Assembly: GCF_000187745.1 (NCBI RefSeq)
Contig: NZ_GL732491.1
Location: forward strand, 1-64,000
Length of the DNA: 64,000 bases
Direction of reading: 5' to 3'
DNA from: Streptococcus sp. M334
GTDB lineage: Bacteria > Bacillota > Bacilli > Lactobacillales > Streptococcaceae
Shown: one piece after another, positions 10,001 to 18,631 of the stretch
Numbering within the stretch: position 1 is the stretch's first letter
How the letters are laid out: each line of letters opens with the position of its first letter
The notes under the pieces: generated by a model
Told to the model about the DNA's origin: nothing
Database searches by the model: none
Seen by the model: only the letters and a program-made list of their open reading frames with translations
Made by a program: the position numbers and the translations under genes

Positions 10001-10572
10001 TAAGGTTCTAACTGGGATATTTCAAAAATATCTAAAATATCTCCTCGCATACTAAATTCGCCTTGAGTTTGTACTTGTGTAACTTTTCGATAGCCTATTC
10101 CCTTTAACTGATGGATAAGCGCGTGTTGATCATATTCTTCACCAACTGAGATTTTTACAATACTATCTTTAAATACATTGGGAGACGGTAAAATCAATCG
10201 ACTTGCTGCGATATTACAAACTAAAATCCCTTTCTTAGATGAATCAGTCAAAAAACGCAATGCTTCAACCCGTGAAATGATTTTTTCTTGTGAAGACATC
10301 AAAAACTCGACTATAGGGGAGTCATCTACCAAAAATGGATAGACAAGTTCCTCACCCAAGATAGAGATAAGATCACTAACAAGTCCTTCTGCTTCTCCAT
10401 AAGTTGACGTCAACAACATAATCTTATCTTCTTTTTCTAAACTGCTTGCAATTGCAAAAGCCTTAGTAGACGTTGATAAACCAAGTATTAGTTGTCTTTT
10501 CTTATCTGTTAAACTTTGATGCCATTTTTTAATCTGATCATTTTCTGAGAATAAATCTAATAAGGTCACCAT
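7063..10572 (-). CDS. mfd: Transcription-repair coupling factor Mfd
   Basis: 1169 residues, full length. In order: UvrB-like N-terminal module, CarD-type RNA-polymerase interaction domain (GDYVVHHIHGIGQYLGIE, about 490-507), helicase Walker A VGDVGFGKTE (about 636-645), DEEQ box (about 740), TATPIPRT, and the QLRGRVGRS motif VI. It is a DNA translocase that removes stalled RNA polymerase from lesions and recruits UvrA. Its ATG starts directly after the pth stop codon, so the two are coupled. Confidence 0.98.
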   Translation of the reverse strand: MVTLLDLFSENDQIKKWHQSLTDKKRQLILGLSTSTKAFAIASSLEKEDKIMLLTSTYGEAEGLVSDLISILGEELVYPFLVDDSPIVEFLMSSQEKIISRVEALRFLTDSSKKGILVCNIAASRLILPSPNVFKDSIVKISVGEEYDQHALIHQLKGIGYRKVTQVQTQGEFSMRGDILDIFEISQLEPYRIEFFGDEVDGIRSFEVETQLSKKNQTELTIFPASDILLKEKDYQQGQSVLEKQISKTLSPILKLYLEEILSSFHQKQIHSDSRKFLSLCYDKTWTVFDYIEKDTPIFFDDYQKLMNQYEIFERELAQYFTEELQNGKAVSEMQYFADTEQIYKKQSPVTFFSNLQKGLGNLKFDKIYQFNQYPMQEFFNQFSFLKEEIERYKKMDYTIILQSSNSMGSKTLEDVLEEYQIKLDSRDKSNICKESVNLIEGNLRHGFHFVDEKILLITEHEIFQKKLKRRFRRQHVSNAERLKDYNELEKGDYVVHHIHGIGQYLGIETIEIKGIHRDYVSVQYQNGDQISIPVEQIHLLSKYVSSDGKAPKLNKLNDGHFKKAKQKVKNQVEDIADDLIKLYSERSQLKGFAFSSDDEDQHAFDDAFPYVETDDQLRSVEEIKRDMQDSQPMDRLLVGDVGFGKTEVAMRAAFKAVNDHKQVVVLVPTTVLAQQHYTNFKERFQNFAVNIDVLSRFRSKKEQTETLEKLKNGQVDILIGTHRVLSKDVVFADLGLMIIDEEQRFGVKHKETLKELKKQVDVLTLTATPIPRTLHMSMLGIRDLSVIETPPTNRYPVQTYVLEKNDSVIRDAVLREMERGGQVYYLYNKVDTIDQKVSELQELIPEASIGYVHGQMSEIQLENTLLDFIEGQYDILVTTTIIETGVDIPNANTLFIENADHMGLSTLYQLRGRVGRSNRIAYAYLMYRPEKSISEVSEKRLEAIKGFTELGSGFKIAMRDLSIRGAGNLLGKSQSGFIDSVGFELYSQLLEEAIARRNGNANTNTRTKGNAELILQIDAYLPDTYISDQRHKIEIYKKIRQIDNRVNYEELQEELMDRFGEYPDVVAYLLEIGLVKSYFDKVFVERVERKENKITVQFEKITQRLFLAQDYFKSLSATNLKAAIAENKGLMEVVFDVRNKKDYEILESLLIFGESLLEIKESKESNSL

Positions 10573-11142
10573 TTATCCGTTATACCTCTGCATTGTTTTC
10601 TCAAAATTTTTCTCTTGTAAATAGTAGTTTACAGAATCGTCAACTTTGTCAATAGACTGTAAAATACCAATATAATCATCCTTGTCAAACTTACTCAAAA
10701 CATGGTGAACAACTGACATACCATTTTTAGGTCTTCCGATTCCAATCTTAACACGGTTAAAGACCTGAGTTCCAATATGTTGAATAATAGACTTAATACC
10801 ATTGTGACCACCTGCAGAGCCCTTTGCTCTTAAACGAATCTTTCCAACTTCCATGTCAAGATCATCGTAAATGATAAGTAAATCTTCAATATCCAAACCA
10901 TAGTAAGTCAATAAAGCATGAACTGCTTTTCCACTTTCATTCATAAAGGTCGTTGGTTTGACCAGATAAATTTTTTCTCCATTTAGGAAAAAAGATGCTA
11001 GGTCAGCTTGAAATATCTTATCGTGTGTAAAAGTGACATTTTGTTTTTTCGCTAGTTGATCAATCAGCATAAAGCCAACGTTGTGTTTGGTTTCAAAATA
11101 TTTATCTCCTGGATTTCCCAATCCCACAAGTATTTTTGTCAT
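10573..11142 (-). CDS. pth: Peptidyl-tRNA hydrolase
   Basis: 189 residues, the usual length. Conserved [19 protein letters not shown] (catalytic His at about 20) and [35 protein letters not shown]. It cleaves peptidyl-tRNAs that drop off the ribosome so the tRNA can be reused. It lies between ychF and mfd on the same strand. Confidence 0.97.
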   Translation of the reverse strand: MTKILVGLGNPGDKYFETKHNVGFMLIDQLAKKQNVTFTHDKIFQADLASFFLNGEKIYLVKPTTFMNESGKAVHALLTYYGLDIEDLLIIYDDLDMEVGKIRLRAKGSAGGHNGIKSIIQHIGTQVFNRVKIGIGRPKNGMSVVHHVLSKFDKDDYIGILQSIDKVDDSVNYYLQEKNFEKTMQRYNG

Positions 11143-11162
11143 TTATTTTTCCTTTCAAAAGC

Positions 11163-11189
11163 CAAAAGGGTTGGAATTATTTTCCAACC
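11163..11189 (-). terminator. Hairpin between ychF and pth
   Basis: On the minus strand GGTTGGAA-AATAA-TTCCAACC followed by CTTTT. A fair intrinsic terminator for ychF, though the T-run is short, so part of the transcription may continue into pth. Confidence 0.6.
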
Positions 11190-11214
11190 TAATTGACATT
11201 ATTTTTAATATTGA

Positions 11215-12330
11215 TTAAACGTTAAAGCGGAATTCCATAATATCGCCATCTTGCACGACATATTCTTTTCCTTCTTCACGCAAGCGTCCAGCTTCTTTTA
11301 CGGCTTTTTCAGATCCGTATTTCACTAAATCCTCATATGACATGGTTACTGCACGAATAAAGCCTTTTTCAAAGTCTGAGTGGATAATACCAGCTGCTTG
11401 TGGAGCCTTCATACCACGTTTGAATGTCCAAGCTCGAACTTCTTTTTCACCAGCTGTGAAGTAAGTTCCCAGTCCAAGCAAGTGGTAAGCTGCACGAGTC
11501 AACTTGTCAACGCCTGATTCTGTCAAACCAAGTGCTTCAAGAAACTCTTGCTTGTCTTCTTCGTCTAACTCAGAAATTTCTTCCTCAGCACGCGCAGAAA
11601 TAACAACTACTTCAGCATTTTCTGTCGCTGCGAATTCACGAATTTGTTTAACATAGTCGATAGAGTCAGGATCTGAAACCACATCCTCGTCCACATTCGC
11701 TACATAAAGAACTGGTTTAGTCGTCAACAGGAAGAGACCTTTGACAACTTTTTGTTCTTCATCTGTAAACTCGATTGTACGAGCTGATTTTCCATCTTCA
11801 AGGACTGGTTTAATCTTTTGAAGAACATTAAATTCTGCTACAGATTCTTTATCTTTTTGCGTACGTGCCATCTTTTCTACACGCGCATAGCGTTTATTGA
11901 CTGATTCCAAGTCAGCAAGAATCAATTCTAGGTTAATGGTATCAATATCTGCAAGTGGATCCACAAAGGCATCTTCACGTCCTTGCTCGCGCATGACGTT
12001 TTCATCATCAAAAGCACGAACTACGTGAACAATCGCATCTACTTCACGAATATTGGCCAAAAATTTATTCCCTAGTCCTTCTCCTTTTGAAGCTCCTTTT
12101 ACAATCCCTGCAATATCTGTAAATTCAAATGTTGTTGGAACTGTCTTTTTAGGAGTAATCATTTCAGTTAGTTTTTGTAGGCGTTCATCTGGAACTTCTA
12201 CCATTCCAACGTTTGGATCAATCGTCGCAAATGGGTAGTTTGCTGCCTCTGCTCCTGCTTTTGTAATTGCATTAAATAGTGTTGATTTACCAACGTTTGG
12301 CAAACCAACGATACCTGCTGTTAAAACCAT
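11215..12330 (-). CDS. ychF: Redox-regulated ATPase YchF/OLA1
   Basis: 371 residues. Obg-family G domain with GLPNVGKST (8-16) and [20 protein letters not shown], a helical insertion, and a C-terminal TGS domain ([17 protein letters not shown] at the end). YchF binds ATP rather than GTP because its G4 motif is altered. It associates with ribosomes and is linked to stress responses. It lies downstream of dnaN as in other streptococci. Confidence 0.96.
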   Translation of the reverse strand: MVLTAGIVGLPNVGKSTLFNAITKAGAEAANYPFATIDPNVGMVEVPDERLQKLTEMITPKKTVPTTFEFTDIAGIVKGASKGEGLGNKFLANIREVDAIVHVVRAFDDENVMREQGREDAFVDPLADIDTINLELILADLESVNKRYARVEKMARTQKDKESVAEFNVLQKIKPVLEDGKSARTIEFTDEEQKVVKGLFLLTTKPVLYVANVDEDVVSDPDSIDYVKQIREFAATENAEVVVISARAEEEISELDEEDKQEFLEALGLTESGVDKLTRAAYHLLGLGTYFTAGEKEVRAWTFKRGMKAPQAAGIIHSDFEKGFIRAVTMSYEDLVKYGSEKAVKEAGRLREEGKEYVVQDGDIMEFRFNV

Positions 12331-12414
12331 ATTTTCTCATTCTCCGTTTTCATTTCAATCCCTAATATTATAACACAAAAAGGGAAAACTTGCTAACCCT
12401 CTAACTAAGGGTTT

Positions 12415-12609
12415 TCAGTCAATAATTTTATTCATTTTTCGATCAAAATCATAGCGTCCCATCATGACAACATGGTCACAATTACTGCATTTGATTTTGA
12501 TATCTGCCCCTACACGTGTAATTTCCCAACGATTTGCTTTTTTACCAGTTGACTTGATAGTACAAGCATGTGGTTTTTTCATCTCAACAAAATTTCCAAC
12601 TTGATACAT
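12415..12609 (-). CDS. DUF951 small zinc-ribbon-like protein
   Basis: 64 residues from MYQVGNFVEM; this start has AGGAG in front, while an upstream in-frame start at 12663 would lie in the dnaN terminator. The family is conserved beside dnaN in Firmicutes. KKPHACT and IKCSNCDHVVMM give Cys pairs that look metal-binding, together with NRWEITRVGADIKI. Function is unknown; a nucleic-acid or ribosome role has been suggested only from its shape. It has its own promoter (TATAAT at 12632-12637 on the minus strand). Confidence 0.85.
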   Translation of the reverse strand: MYQVGNFVEMKKPHACTIKSTGKKANRWEITRVGADIKIKCSNCDHVVMMGRYDFDRKMNKIID

Positions 12610-12640
12610 ACTACTCTCCTTTTCTTTTTCGATTATATCA

Positions 12641-12670
12641 TAAAAGAGGCGAGCTAGGCTCAACCTCTTT
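12641..12670 (-). terminator. Terminator of dnaN
   Basis: On the minus strand AAAGAGG-TTGAGCCTAGCTCG-CCTCTTTT, with an inner GAGC/GCTC stem, starting a few bases after the dnaN stop. Confidence 0.8.
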
Positions 12671-12673
12671 CAC

Positions 12674-13810
12674 TTAATTTGTACGAACTGGTGTAATGAG
12701 TTGCATGAAGTCCTCGTCAGTATCTGCTGGTACAAGAGTAAATGGACGAACAGCTGAGATAAAGCTAATAGTCACCTTTTCGCTATTTAAAGCCTTAAGA
12801 GAATCAATCAAGTAAGTTGGGTTGAAACTAATGGTCAAATCTTCACCAGTAACCTGGTCAGTATCAATTTCTTCGTTTACTTTACCAACTTCTGGAGAGT
12901 GAACATGAGCGCTAACAACCCCATCTTTTATTTCAAGTTTCACAGTACCATTTTGAGTAGCACTTGATAAAAGACGAGCACGTTCCATTGACTGGCGTAA
13001 GTTTACAACATCAAAAGTAATTGTAGTGTTAAAGTCTGTTGGAATCAAACGATCTGTATCAGGATAGTTACCTTCTAACAAACGAGTATAGAAGCTAATA
13101 TTTTCGCTTCTAAAGAGGATTTGGTTATTGGCAAAGAAAATCTCTACAGTTTCAATATCATCTGTAAATACCGCTGAGAATTCGCGTAGAGAACGGCTAG
13201 GAATCACGACATCAAAATCATCACTATTTTTTTCAAGAGTCAATTTTTTCTGGCTTAGACGATGAGAGTCTGTTGCAACTGTTTTTAACTCTTTGTGTTG
13301 GCTCAATACAAAATGAACACCTGTTAAAATCGGACGACTTTCTTGTGTACTTGCAGCAAATGCTGTTTCATTGATAATTTTCTTGAGTAATTTTGTTTCA
13401 AGAACCAAAGGAGTACTTGCTGAAATTTCTTGAATTCGTGGATATTGTTCGCTATCTTTTCCTTTTAGGGTAATTTCTGATTTGCCACTGGTTAAAACAA
13501 TTTGATTTTGTTCAATTTCTTTAAAATCAAGAGTCACATCAGGTAGACTAGATACCACATTGATGAAGAAAGAAGCTTCAAGAAGGATAGAACCTAAAGA
13601 AGTAATTAACAAACCAGCATCTTCATTTTTTTGAGAAATAAAATTTTCAATTGAAATTTGACCATTTGAACCAATTAAAGTAACACCTTCATTGGTTACG
13701 TCAATTTTTACGGTTGATAAAATAGGAATGGCATTTTTAGAGCTAATAGCTCTCTTAGTAGTATTTAAGGCTTGTAGAAATAAATTTTTATTAATTGAAA
13801 AATGAATCAT
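12674..13810 (-). CDS. dnaN: DNA polymerase III beta sliding clamp
   Basis: 378 residues, normal for DnaN, with three similar clamp domains and a C terminus ending in QLITPVRTN. It forms a ring dimer that tethers the replicative polymerase to DNA. It follows dnaA on the same strand across a 158-bp gap that holds DnaA boxes and the putative unwinding element. Confidence 0.98.
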   Translation of the reverse strand: MIHFSINKNLFLQALNTTKRAISSKNAIPILSTVKIDVTNEGVTLIGSNGQISIENFISQKNEDAGLLITSLGSILLEASFFINVVSSLPDVTLDFKEIEQNQIVLTSGKSEITLKGKDSEQYPRIQEISASTPLVLETKLLKKIINETAFAASTQESRPILTGVHFVLSQHKELKTVATDSHRLSQKKLTLEKNSDDFDVVIPSRSLREFSAVFTDDIETVEIFFANNQILFRSENISFYTRLLEGNYPDTDRLIPTDFNTTITFDVVNLRQSMERARLLSSATQNGTVKLEIKDGVVSAHVHSPEVGKVNEEIDTDQVTGEDLTISFNPTYLIDSLKALNSEKVTISFISAVRPFTLVPADTDEDFMQLITPVRTN

Positions 13811-13845
13811 GGATTCTCCTTTATTTATTTTTAGTATTAGAAGGA

Positions 13846-13860
13846 TAATAGTAATAATAG
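13846..13860 (-). other. oriC: Candidate DnaA-trio element of the origin
   Basis: In the dnaA reading direction this is CTATTATTACTATTA, five consecutive YTA triplets. It begins 13 bp after a DnaA-like box (TTTTCCACA, 13874-13882) in the dnaA-dnaN gap. The layout (box, short spacer, 3'-GAT/AAT-5' triplets) is that of the DnaA-trio described in Bacillus, where DnaA loads onto one strand and opens the origin. Prediction by pattern only. Confidence 0.6.
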
Positions 13861-13873
13861 AGTCTGTGAAATC

Positions 13874-13966
13874 TGTGGAAAACAGACTTAAAGCAAGTCA
13901 TATCAAGATTTTTGGATTGTTTAAAAAATGTGGATAAAAAAGATAAAAATGCGAAAGTTATCCACA
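13874..13966. other. oriC: DnaA-box cluster between dnaA and dnaN
   Basis: Two perfect boxes, TGTGGATAA at 13929-13937 and TTATCCACA at 13958-13966, in opposite orientations, plus a one-mismatch box at 13874-13882 (TGTGGAAAA). With the dnaA-upstream cluster this makes a two-part origin as in other Firmicutes. Confidence 0.85.
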
Positions 13967-13968
13967 AG

Positions 13969-15330
13969 TTATTTTATTTTCTTTTTGATTGATTCAATTT
14001 CTAAACGTAAATTATCGTCTTCATCAATCAAAGATTTAATTTTTGCATGGGCATGAATGACTGTTGTATGATCTTTTCCTCCAAATTCCTTCCCAATTTT
14101 TGGAAGACTATTATCTGTTAGTTCTCTAGATAAATACATGGCTACTTGACGGGCTAACACAATATTTTGAAGGCGTCTGCTTCCCTTCATTTCTTTGATA
14201 CTGACACCATAAAAGTTACCAACTTCATTTTGGATTTTGTCAATTGGGATGACGAGCATTTGGCTAACATCTTGTTTGCGAGCTCTAATGGCTTCTGCAG
14301 CAATATCAATAGTGATATCCTTGATTTTTTTTACTCTGGCAATTAAAGTGATGTCGTTGATGGCTCCCTCAAGATCTCGAACATTTGAATCAAATTGCCC
14401 AGCTAGGTATTCTAGAGTATCACTTTGGAAATTGTAGCCTAAATGTTCCGTTTTACTTTGTAAAATGGCAATACGTGTTTCAAAGTCAGGAGGTGTGATA
14501 GTTTGGGTTAACCCCCAACTAAAGCGCGTGACAAGCCTTTCTTCGAGCCCTTCTAAATGTTTTGGACTACGATCACTCGTTAGGACAATCTGTTTTTGCT
14601 TGTCATGAAGGGCGTTAAAGGTATTGAAAAATTCTTCCTGAGTTGCGACTTTTTTTCCGCTGAGTGACTGGATATCATCGATTAACAAAAGATCAAGGCT
14701 ACGGTATGTCTTTTTAAACTTTTCCATTTCCCCTAGTCTTAAGTGATCAAGAAAGTCATTAATAAAACTTTCAGCAGGTATATATTTGACACGTGCATTC
14801 GGAATATTTTTTAGAATTTCATTTCCAATAGCGTTTAATAAGTGAGTCTTACCAAGCCCAGGTCCTCCATAGATAAAAAGAGGGTTATAGGTCAGAGCCA
14901 AATCTTCAGAGACAGCTAAAGCGGCTGATACAGCCCAAACATTTCCATCCCCTTGGATAAAATTATCAAAGGTATACTTCTCTTTTAATCCAGTATCCGA
15001 ATAAGGAATAGATGCCAACTTTGGACTATAGTCATAAAGAGTTGAATTGGTAGCTTCTTCAACTTGTGAGATAGTCGTATCTTGAGGTTTAGTGAAAATA
15101 TAGTGGGGAGTAATCTCAGCATCATAAATTTCAAATCCAGCAACGACAATAATATCTTTTAGTTGTTTTTCCCAGACCATTTCCATTTCAGATCGTGGTA
15201 AAAATATAGTAGCAACATTTTCCTCTACCTTGATGAGTTCAGCTTGAATAGCATAGAAATCATACATGGATCGAGTCAGTCTTTCTTGCGCAAATTCTAA
15301 GATACGATTCCAAAATTGTTTTTCTTTCAA
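13969..15330 (-). CDS. dnaA: Replication initiator DnaA
   Basis: 453 residues. Domain III AAA+ with Walker [10 protein letters not shown] (about 154-162) and [10 protein letters not shown]; domain IV DNA-binding helix-turn-helix with [12 protein letters not shown] (about 424-435). It binds DnaA boxes and opens the origin. The start codon is TTG, with AAGGAGG a few bases before it; the same N terminus MKEKQFWNR is remembered for pneumococcus. DnaA boxes upstream and downstream suggest autoregulation. Confidence 0.98.
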   Translation of the reverse strand: MKEKQFWNRILEFAQERLTRSMYDFYAIQAELIKVEENVATIFLPRSEMEMVWEKQLKDIIVVAGFEIYDAEITPHYIFTKPQDTTISQVEEATNSTLYDYSPKLASIPYSDTGLKEKYTFDNFIQGDGNVWAVSAALAVSEDLALTYNPLFIYGGPGLGKTHLLNAIGNEILKNIPNARVKYIPAESFINDFLDHLRLGEMEKFKKTYRSLDLLLIDDIQSLSGKKVATQEEFFNTFNALHDKQKQIVLTSDRSPKHLEGLEERLVTRFSWGLTQTITPPDFETRIAILQSKTEHLGYNFQSDTLEYLAGQFDSNVRDLEGAINDITLIARVKKIKDITIDIAAEAIRARKQDVSQMLVIPIDKIQNEVGNFYGVSIKEMKGSRRLQNIVLARQVAMYLSRELTDNSLPKIGKEFGGKDHTTVIHAHAKIKSLIDEDDNLRLEIESIKKKIK

Positions 15331-15395
15331 TTCTTTCTCCTCCTTTACTATTTAAAAGTTTAATACTAGACCTATTTTACCATAGAGAGCAAGAA

Positions 15396-15512
15396 TTTTC
15401 CACAAGCTGTGAAAAATAATCCACAATGTTACCAAGTTTTATCCACAGGTTGGGGATAAAACCAAAAACTATTGACTTTTTAAGCTTTTTATTGAAAAAA
15501 AATAGTGGATAA
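15396..15512. other. oriC: DnaA-box cluster upstream of dnaA
   Basis: Perfect TTATCCACA at 15439-15447, with one-mismatch boxes at 15396-15404 (TTTTCCACA), 15417-15425 (TAATCCACA) and 15504-15512 (AGTGGATAA). They lie between dnaA and parB and cover the dnaA promoter region, as expected for the upstream half of the origin and for dnaA autorepression. Confidence 0.85.
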
Positions 15513-15520
15513 CCTTGTGA

Positions 15521-15558
15521 GATAAAAAAATAAAAGAACAGCCTTATTTCAGGCTGTT
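15521..15558 (-). terminator. Terminator of parB
   Basis: On the minus strand AACAGCCT-GAAATA-AGGCTGTT followed by a T-rich tail. The hairpin includes the parB stop codon, so the gene ends inside its terminator. Confidence 0.8.
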
Positions 15559-16302
15559 GATAATTCTACTGTATTCTTCTTGATTTGAAAAAGAAATAAT
15601 GATTTTTCCACTATCTTTTTTAGACAGTTTGATTTCTACATCTAATCCGAGTAGTTTTTTTAATTGTTCTTCCTCATTTTGTATGAAATGATTCGTTTTT
15701 TGAAGTTTCTTTTGTTTTTTCTCTGTCAGAAGAGCTTCTAACTTCCTTACAGAAATATCTTCCTCGATGATTCGTTGAAAGAAATAGTCTTGTTGTTCCT
15801 TATTCAAACCAACTAGCGAACGTGCATGTGCTTGTGATAGTTTGCCATTTTCTACTTCTGAGAGGATCTGTTCTGGCAAGGAAAGCAAGCGAATGGAGTT
15901 GCTGATGTAAGGACGAGACTTGCCCATTTTATCTGCAATTTCAGCATGGGTAAATCCTTTCTCTACGAGAGATTCATAGGCGCGTGCTTCTTCTATTGGA
16001 TTTAAATTTTCTCTCTGTAAATTTTCAATGATGGACTGAACCATCATCTCTTGGTCTGAAAGCTGCTTAACAACAGCTGGGATAGACGTTAGACCTGCTA
16101 AAAGTGAAGCCCGATAGCGTCTCTCTCCTGCAAGGATTTCATAACCAATTACAGGAGATTGACGAACAATAATCGGTTGGATGACCCCATTTTCTTTAAT
16201 AGACTGTGATAGTTCATGTAATTTTTCTCTATCAAATTCTTTTCGGGGTTGATAGGGATTTTTTTGTATATCTGTGATAGAAATCATTTCAAATTTTTCC
16301 AT
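15544..16302 (-). CDS. parB: Chromosome partitioning protein ParB/Spo0J
   Basis: 252 residues. N-terminal ParB/CTPase domain with QPIIVRQ and the arginine-rich motif GERRYRAS (59-66), a central helix-turn-helix (THAEIADKMGKSRPYISNSIRLL, about 117-139) and a short C-terminal dimerisation part. ParB binds parS and slides as a CTP clamp to load SMC near the origin. No parA is next to it; streptococci such as pneumococcus are known to lack ParA. Three parS-like palindromes occur in this window. Confidence 0.96.
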   Translation of the reverse strand: MEKFEMISITDIQKNPYQPRKEFDREKLHELSQSIKENGVIQPIIVRQSPVIGYEILAGERRYRASLLAGLTSIPAVVKQLSDQEMMVQSIIENLQRENLNPIEEARAYESLVEKGFTHAEIADKMGKSRPYISNSIRLLSLPEQILSEVENGKLSQAHARSLVGLNKEQQDYFFQRIIEEDISVRKLEALLTEKKQKKLQKTNHFIQNEEEQLKKLLGLDVEIKLSKKDSGKIIISFSNQEEYSRIINSLK

Positions 16303-16330
16303 GATTCTACACTAACACATCTTTTCTCTT

Positions 16331-16350
16331 ATGTAAAGCTTTCTTTACAT
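16331..16350. repeat. Inverted repeat between htrA and parB
   Basis: ATGTAAAG-CTTT-CTTTACAT, perfect 8-bp arms, about 30 bp before the parB start. There is no T-run on the minus strand, so it is not a clear htrA terminator; it could be an operator for parB or an mRNA hairpin. Confidence 0.45.
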
Positions 16351-16359
16351 AGATGTCAA

Positions 16360-17553
<1,194 letters not shown>

Positions 17554-17571
17554 TTATTTGAAATTACTGAA

Positions 17572-17604
17572 AGTATAAACTGACTAGCTTAATTATAACT
17601 TAAA
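17572..17604 (-). promoter_or_regulatory. htrA promoter with CiaR-type box
   Basis: On the minus strand TTTAAG-TTATA-ATTAAG (17588-17604), a one-mismatch version of the CiaR direct repeat TTTAAG-N5-TTTAAG, lies 10 bp before the -10 TATACT (17572-17577). This spacing is that of CiaR-activated promoters. Confidence 0.75.
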
Positions 17605-17624
17605 CACAAAAGTTTTTCACAGAT

Positions 17625-17633
17625 TGTGGATAA
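17625..17633. other. Outlying perfect DnaA box
   Basis: TGTGGATAA in the htrA-rlmH gap, about 2.2 kb from the main origin clusters, flanked by two partial boxes (TTCACAGAT, ATCTGTGAT). It could titrate DnaA or link htrA or rlmH expression to DnaA. Confidence 0.6.
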
Positions 17634-17724
17634 CTTTCAAAAATCTGTGATTTTCTCGGCTAAAATTAACCTTTTATTTTGTGAATAAGATGTGAAAAAA
17701 TAGAGAATATGTTAGAATAGAGTC

Positions 17725-18204
17725 ATGAAAATTAAAGTTGTAACAGTTGGGAAACTGAAAGAAAAGTATTTAAAAGATGGTATCGCAGAATATTCAAAAC
17801 GAATTTCTCGATTTGCTAAGCTTGAAATGATTGAGTTAGCAGATGAAAAAACACCAGATAGGGCCAGTGAATCAGAAAATCAAAAGATTTTAGAAATAGA
17901 AGGTCAGAGAATTTTATCAAAAGTTGGTGACCGTGATTTCGTTATTGTCTTGGCTATAGAAGGGAAAACTTTCTCCTCGGAAGAATTTAGTAAGCAGTTA
18001 GAAGAAGCTTCTATAAAAGGATTTTCTACTCTTACTTTTATTATTGGGGGAAGTTTAGGATTGTCATCATCTGTAAAAAAGAGAGCTAATCTTTCTGTCA
18101 GTTTTGGTCGTCTAACTTTGCCCCATCAGTTAATGAGACTAGTCCTTGTTGAACAAATCTATCGCGCTTTTACGATTCAGCAGGGATCCCCCTATCATAA
18201 ATAG
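17725..18204 (+). CDS. rlmH: 23S rRNA (pseudouridine1915-N3)-methyltransferase RlmH
   Basis: 159 residues, the family's standard length. The SPOUT fold signature [40 protein letters not shown] is split here only by the knot and the C-terminal ends in GSPYHK, as in all RlmH. It methylates pseudouridine 1915 in helix 69 of 23S rRNA on whole ribosomes. It is the first rightward gene after the origin. Confidence 0.97.
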   Translation: MKIKVVTVGKLKEKYLKDGIAEYSKRISRFAKLEMIELADEKTPDRASESENQKILEIEGQRILSKVGDRDFVIVLAIEGKTFSSEEFSKQLEEASIKGFSTLTFIIGGSLGLSSSVKKRANLSVSFGRLTLPHQLMRLVLVEQIYRAFTIQQGSPYHK

Positions 18205-18208
18205 AAAA

Positions 18209-18237
18209 TTGACTTTTAATTGAATTTTTGGTAGAAT
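18209..18237 (+). promoter_or_regulatory. tRNA-Arg promoter (TTGACT-17-TAGAAT)
   Basis: TTGACT (18209-18214) and TAGAAT (18232-18237), 17 bp apart, end 10 bp before the tRNA. Confidence 0.75.
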
Positions 18238-18247
18238 GATTGTGTTA

Positions 18248-18321
18248 GGTCTCATAGCTCAGCTGGATAGAGCATTCGCCTTCTAAGCGAACGGTCGCAG
18301 GTTCGAATCCTGCTGGGATCA
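18248..18321 (+). tRNA. tRNA-Arg (anticodon UCU)
   Basis: 74-nt cloverleaf, anticodon loop CTTCTAA. The acceptor stem GGTCTCA/TGGGATC contains two G-U pairs. No encoded CCA. It precedes comC as in pneumococcus, where tRNA-Arg and tRNA-Glu flank comCDE. Confidence 0.96.
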
Positions 18322-18334
18322 ATATAGTAGCAAA

Positions 18335-18360
18335 GCTGGGAATTTTCCCGGCTTTTTTCT
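18335..18360 (+). terminator. Terminator of tRNA-Arg
   Basis: GCTGGGAA-TT-TTCCCGGC followed by TTTTTT. It isolates comC from tRNA transcription. Confidence 0.85.
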
Positions 18361-18370
18361 TAAAAAAAGT

Positions 18371-18437
18371 ACACTTGGGGAGAAAAAAATGACAGTTGAG
18401 AGAATTTTATCTAAAATGAAATTCCATTTTGTATAAT
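18371..18437 (+). promoter_or_regulatory. comCDE promoter with ComE box
   Basis: Direct repeat ACACTTGGG (18371-18379) and ACAGTTGAG (18392-18400), 21 bp from start to start (12-bp spacer), the ComE binding arrangement. The -10 TATAAT is at 18432-18437, and there is no good -35, as expected of an activator-dependent promoter. Phosphorylated ComE bound here makes the pheromone loop self-amplifying. Confidence 0.9.
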
Positions 18438-18487
18438 GGTTTTTGTAAGTTAGCTTACAAGAAAAAAACATTTTAGGAGATTTTATT

Positions 18488-18619
18488 ATGAAAAACACAG
18501 TTAAATTGGAACAGTTTGTAGCCTTGAAGGAAAAAGACTTGCAAAAGATTCAAGGTGGGGAGATGAGGAAACTAGATGATGCTTTGTTTAATTTGTTTAA
18601 TTTCTTTAGAAGAAGATAA
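18488..18619 (+). CDS. comC: Competence-stimulating peptide precursor ComC
   Basis: 43 codons, found by reading the gap before comD. The leader [24 protein letters not shown] ends in the double-glycine cleavage site (G23-G24); the leader is typical of peptides exported by ComAB. The predicted mature pheromone is [19 protein letters not shown], 19 residues. It starts with Glu and ends in Arg residues as other CSPs do, and resembles S. mitis pherotypes rather than CSP-1 or CSP-2 of pneumococcus. A 9-bp tandem repeat (18584-18601) encodes LFN twice. ComD, the receptor, starts 12 bp downstream. Ribosome site TTTAGGAGA. Confidence 0.95.
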   Translation: MKNTVKLEQFVALKEKDLQKIQGGEMRKLDDALFNLFNFFRRR

Positions 18620-18631
18620 AGGAGTGGCAGA

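Noticed and set aside
15000..15016. cin-box-like TCCGAATA inside dnaA
   Set aside because: It lies within coding sequence on the opposite strand to dnaA with no gene start after it; treated as chance.
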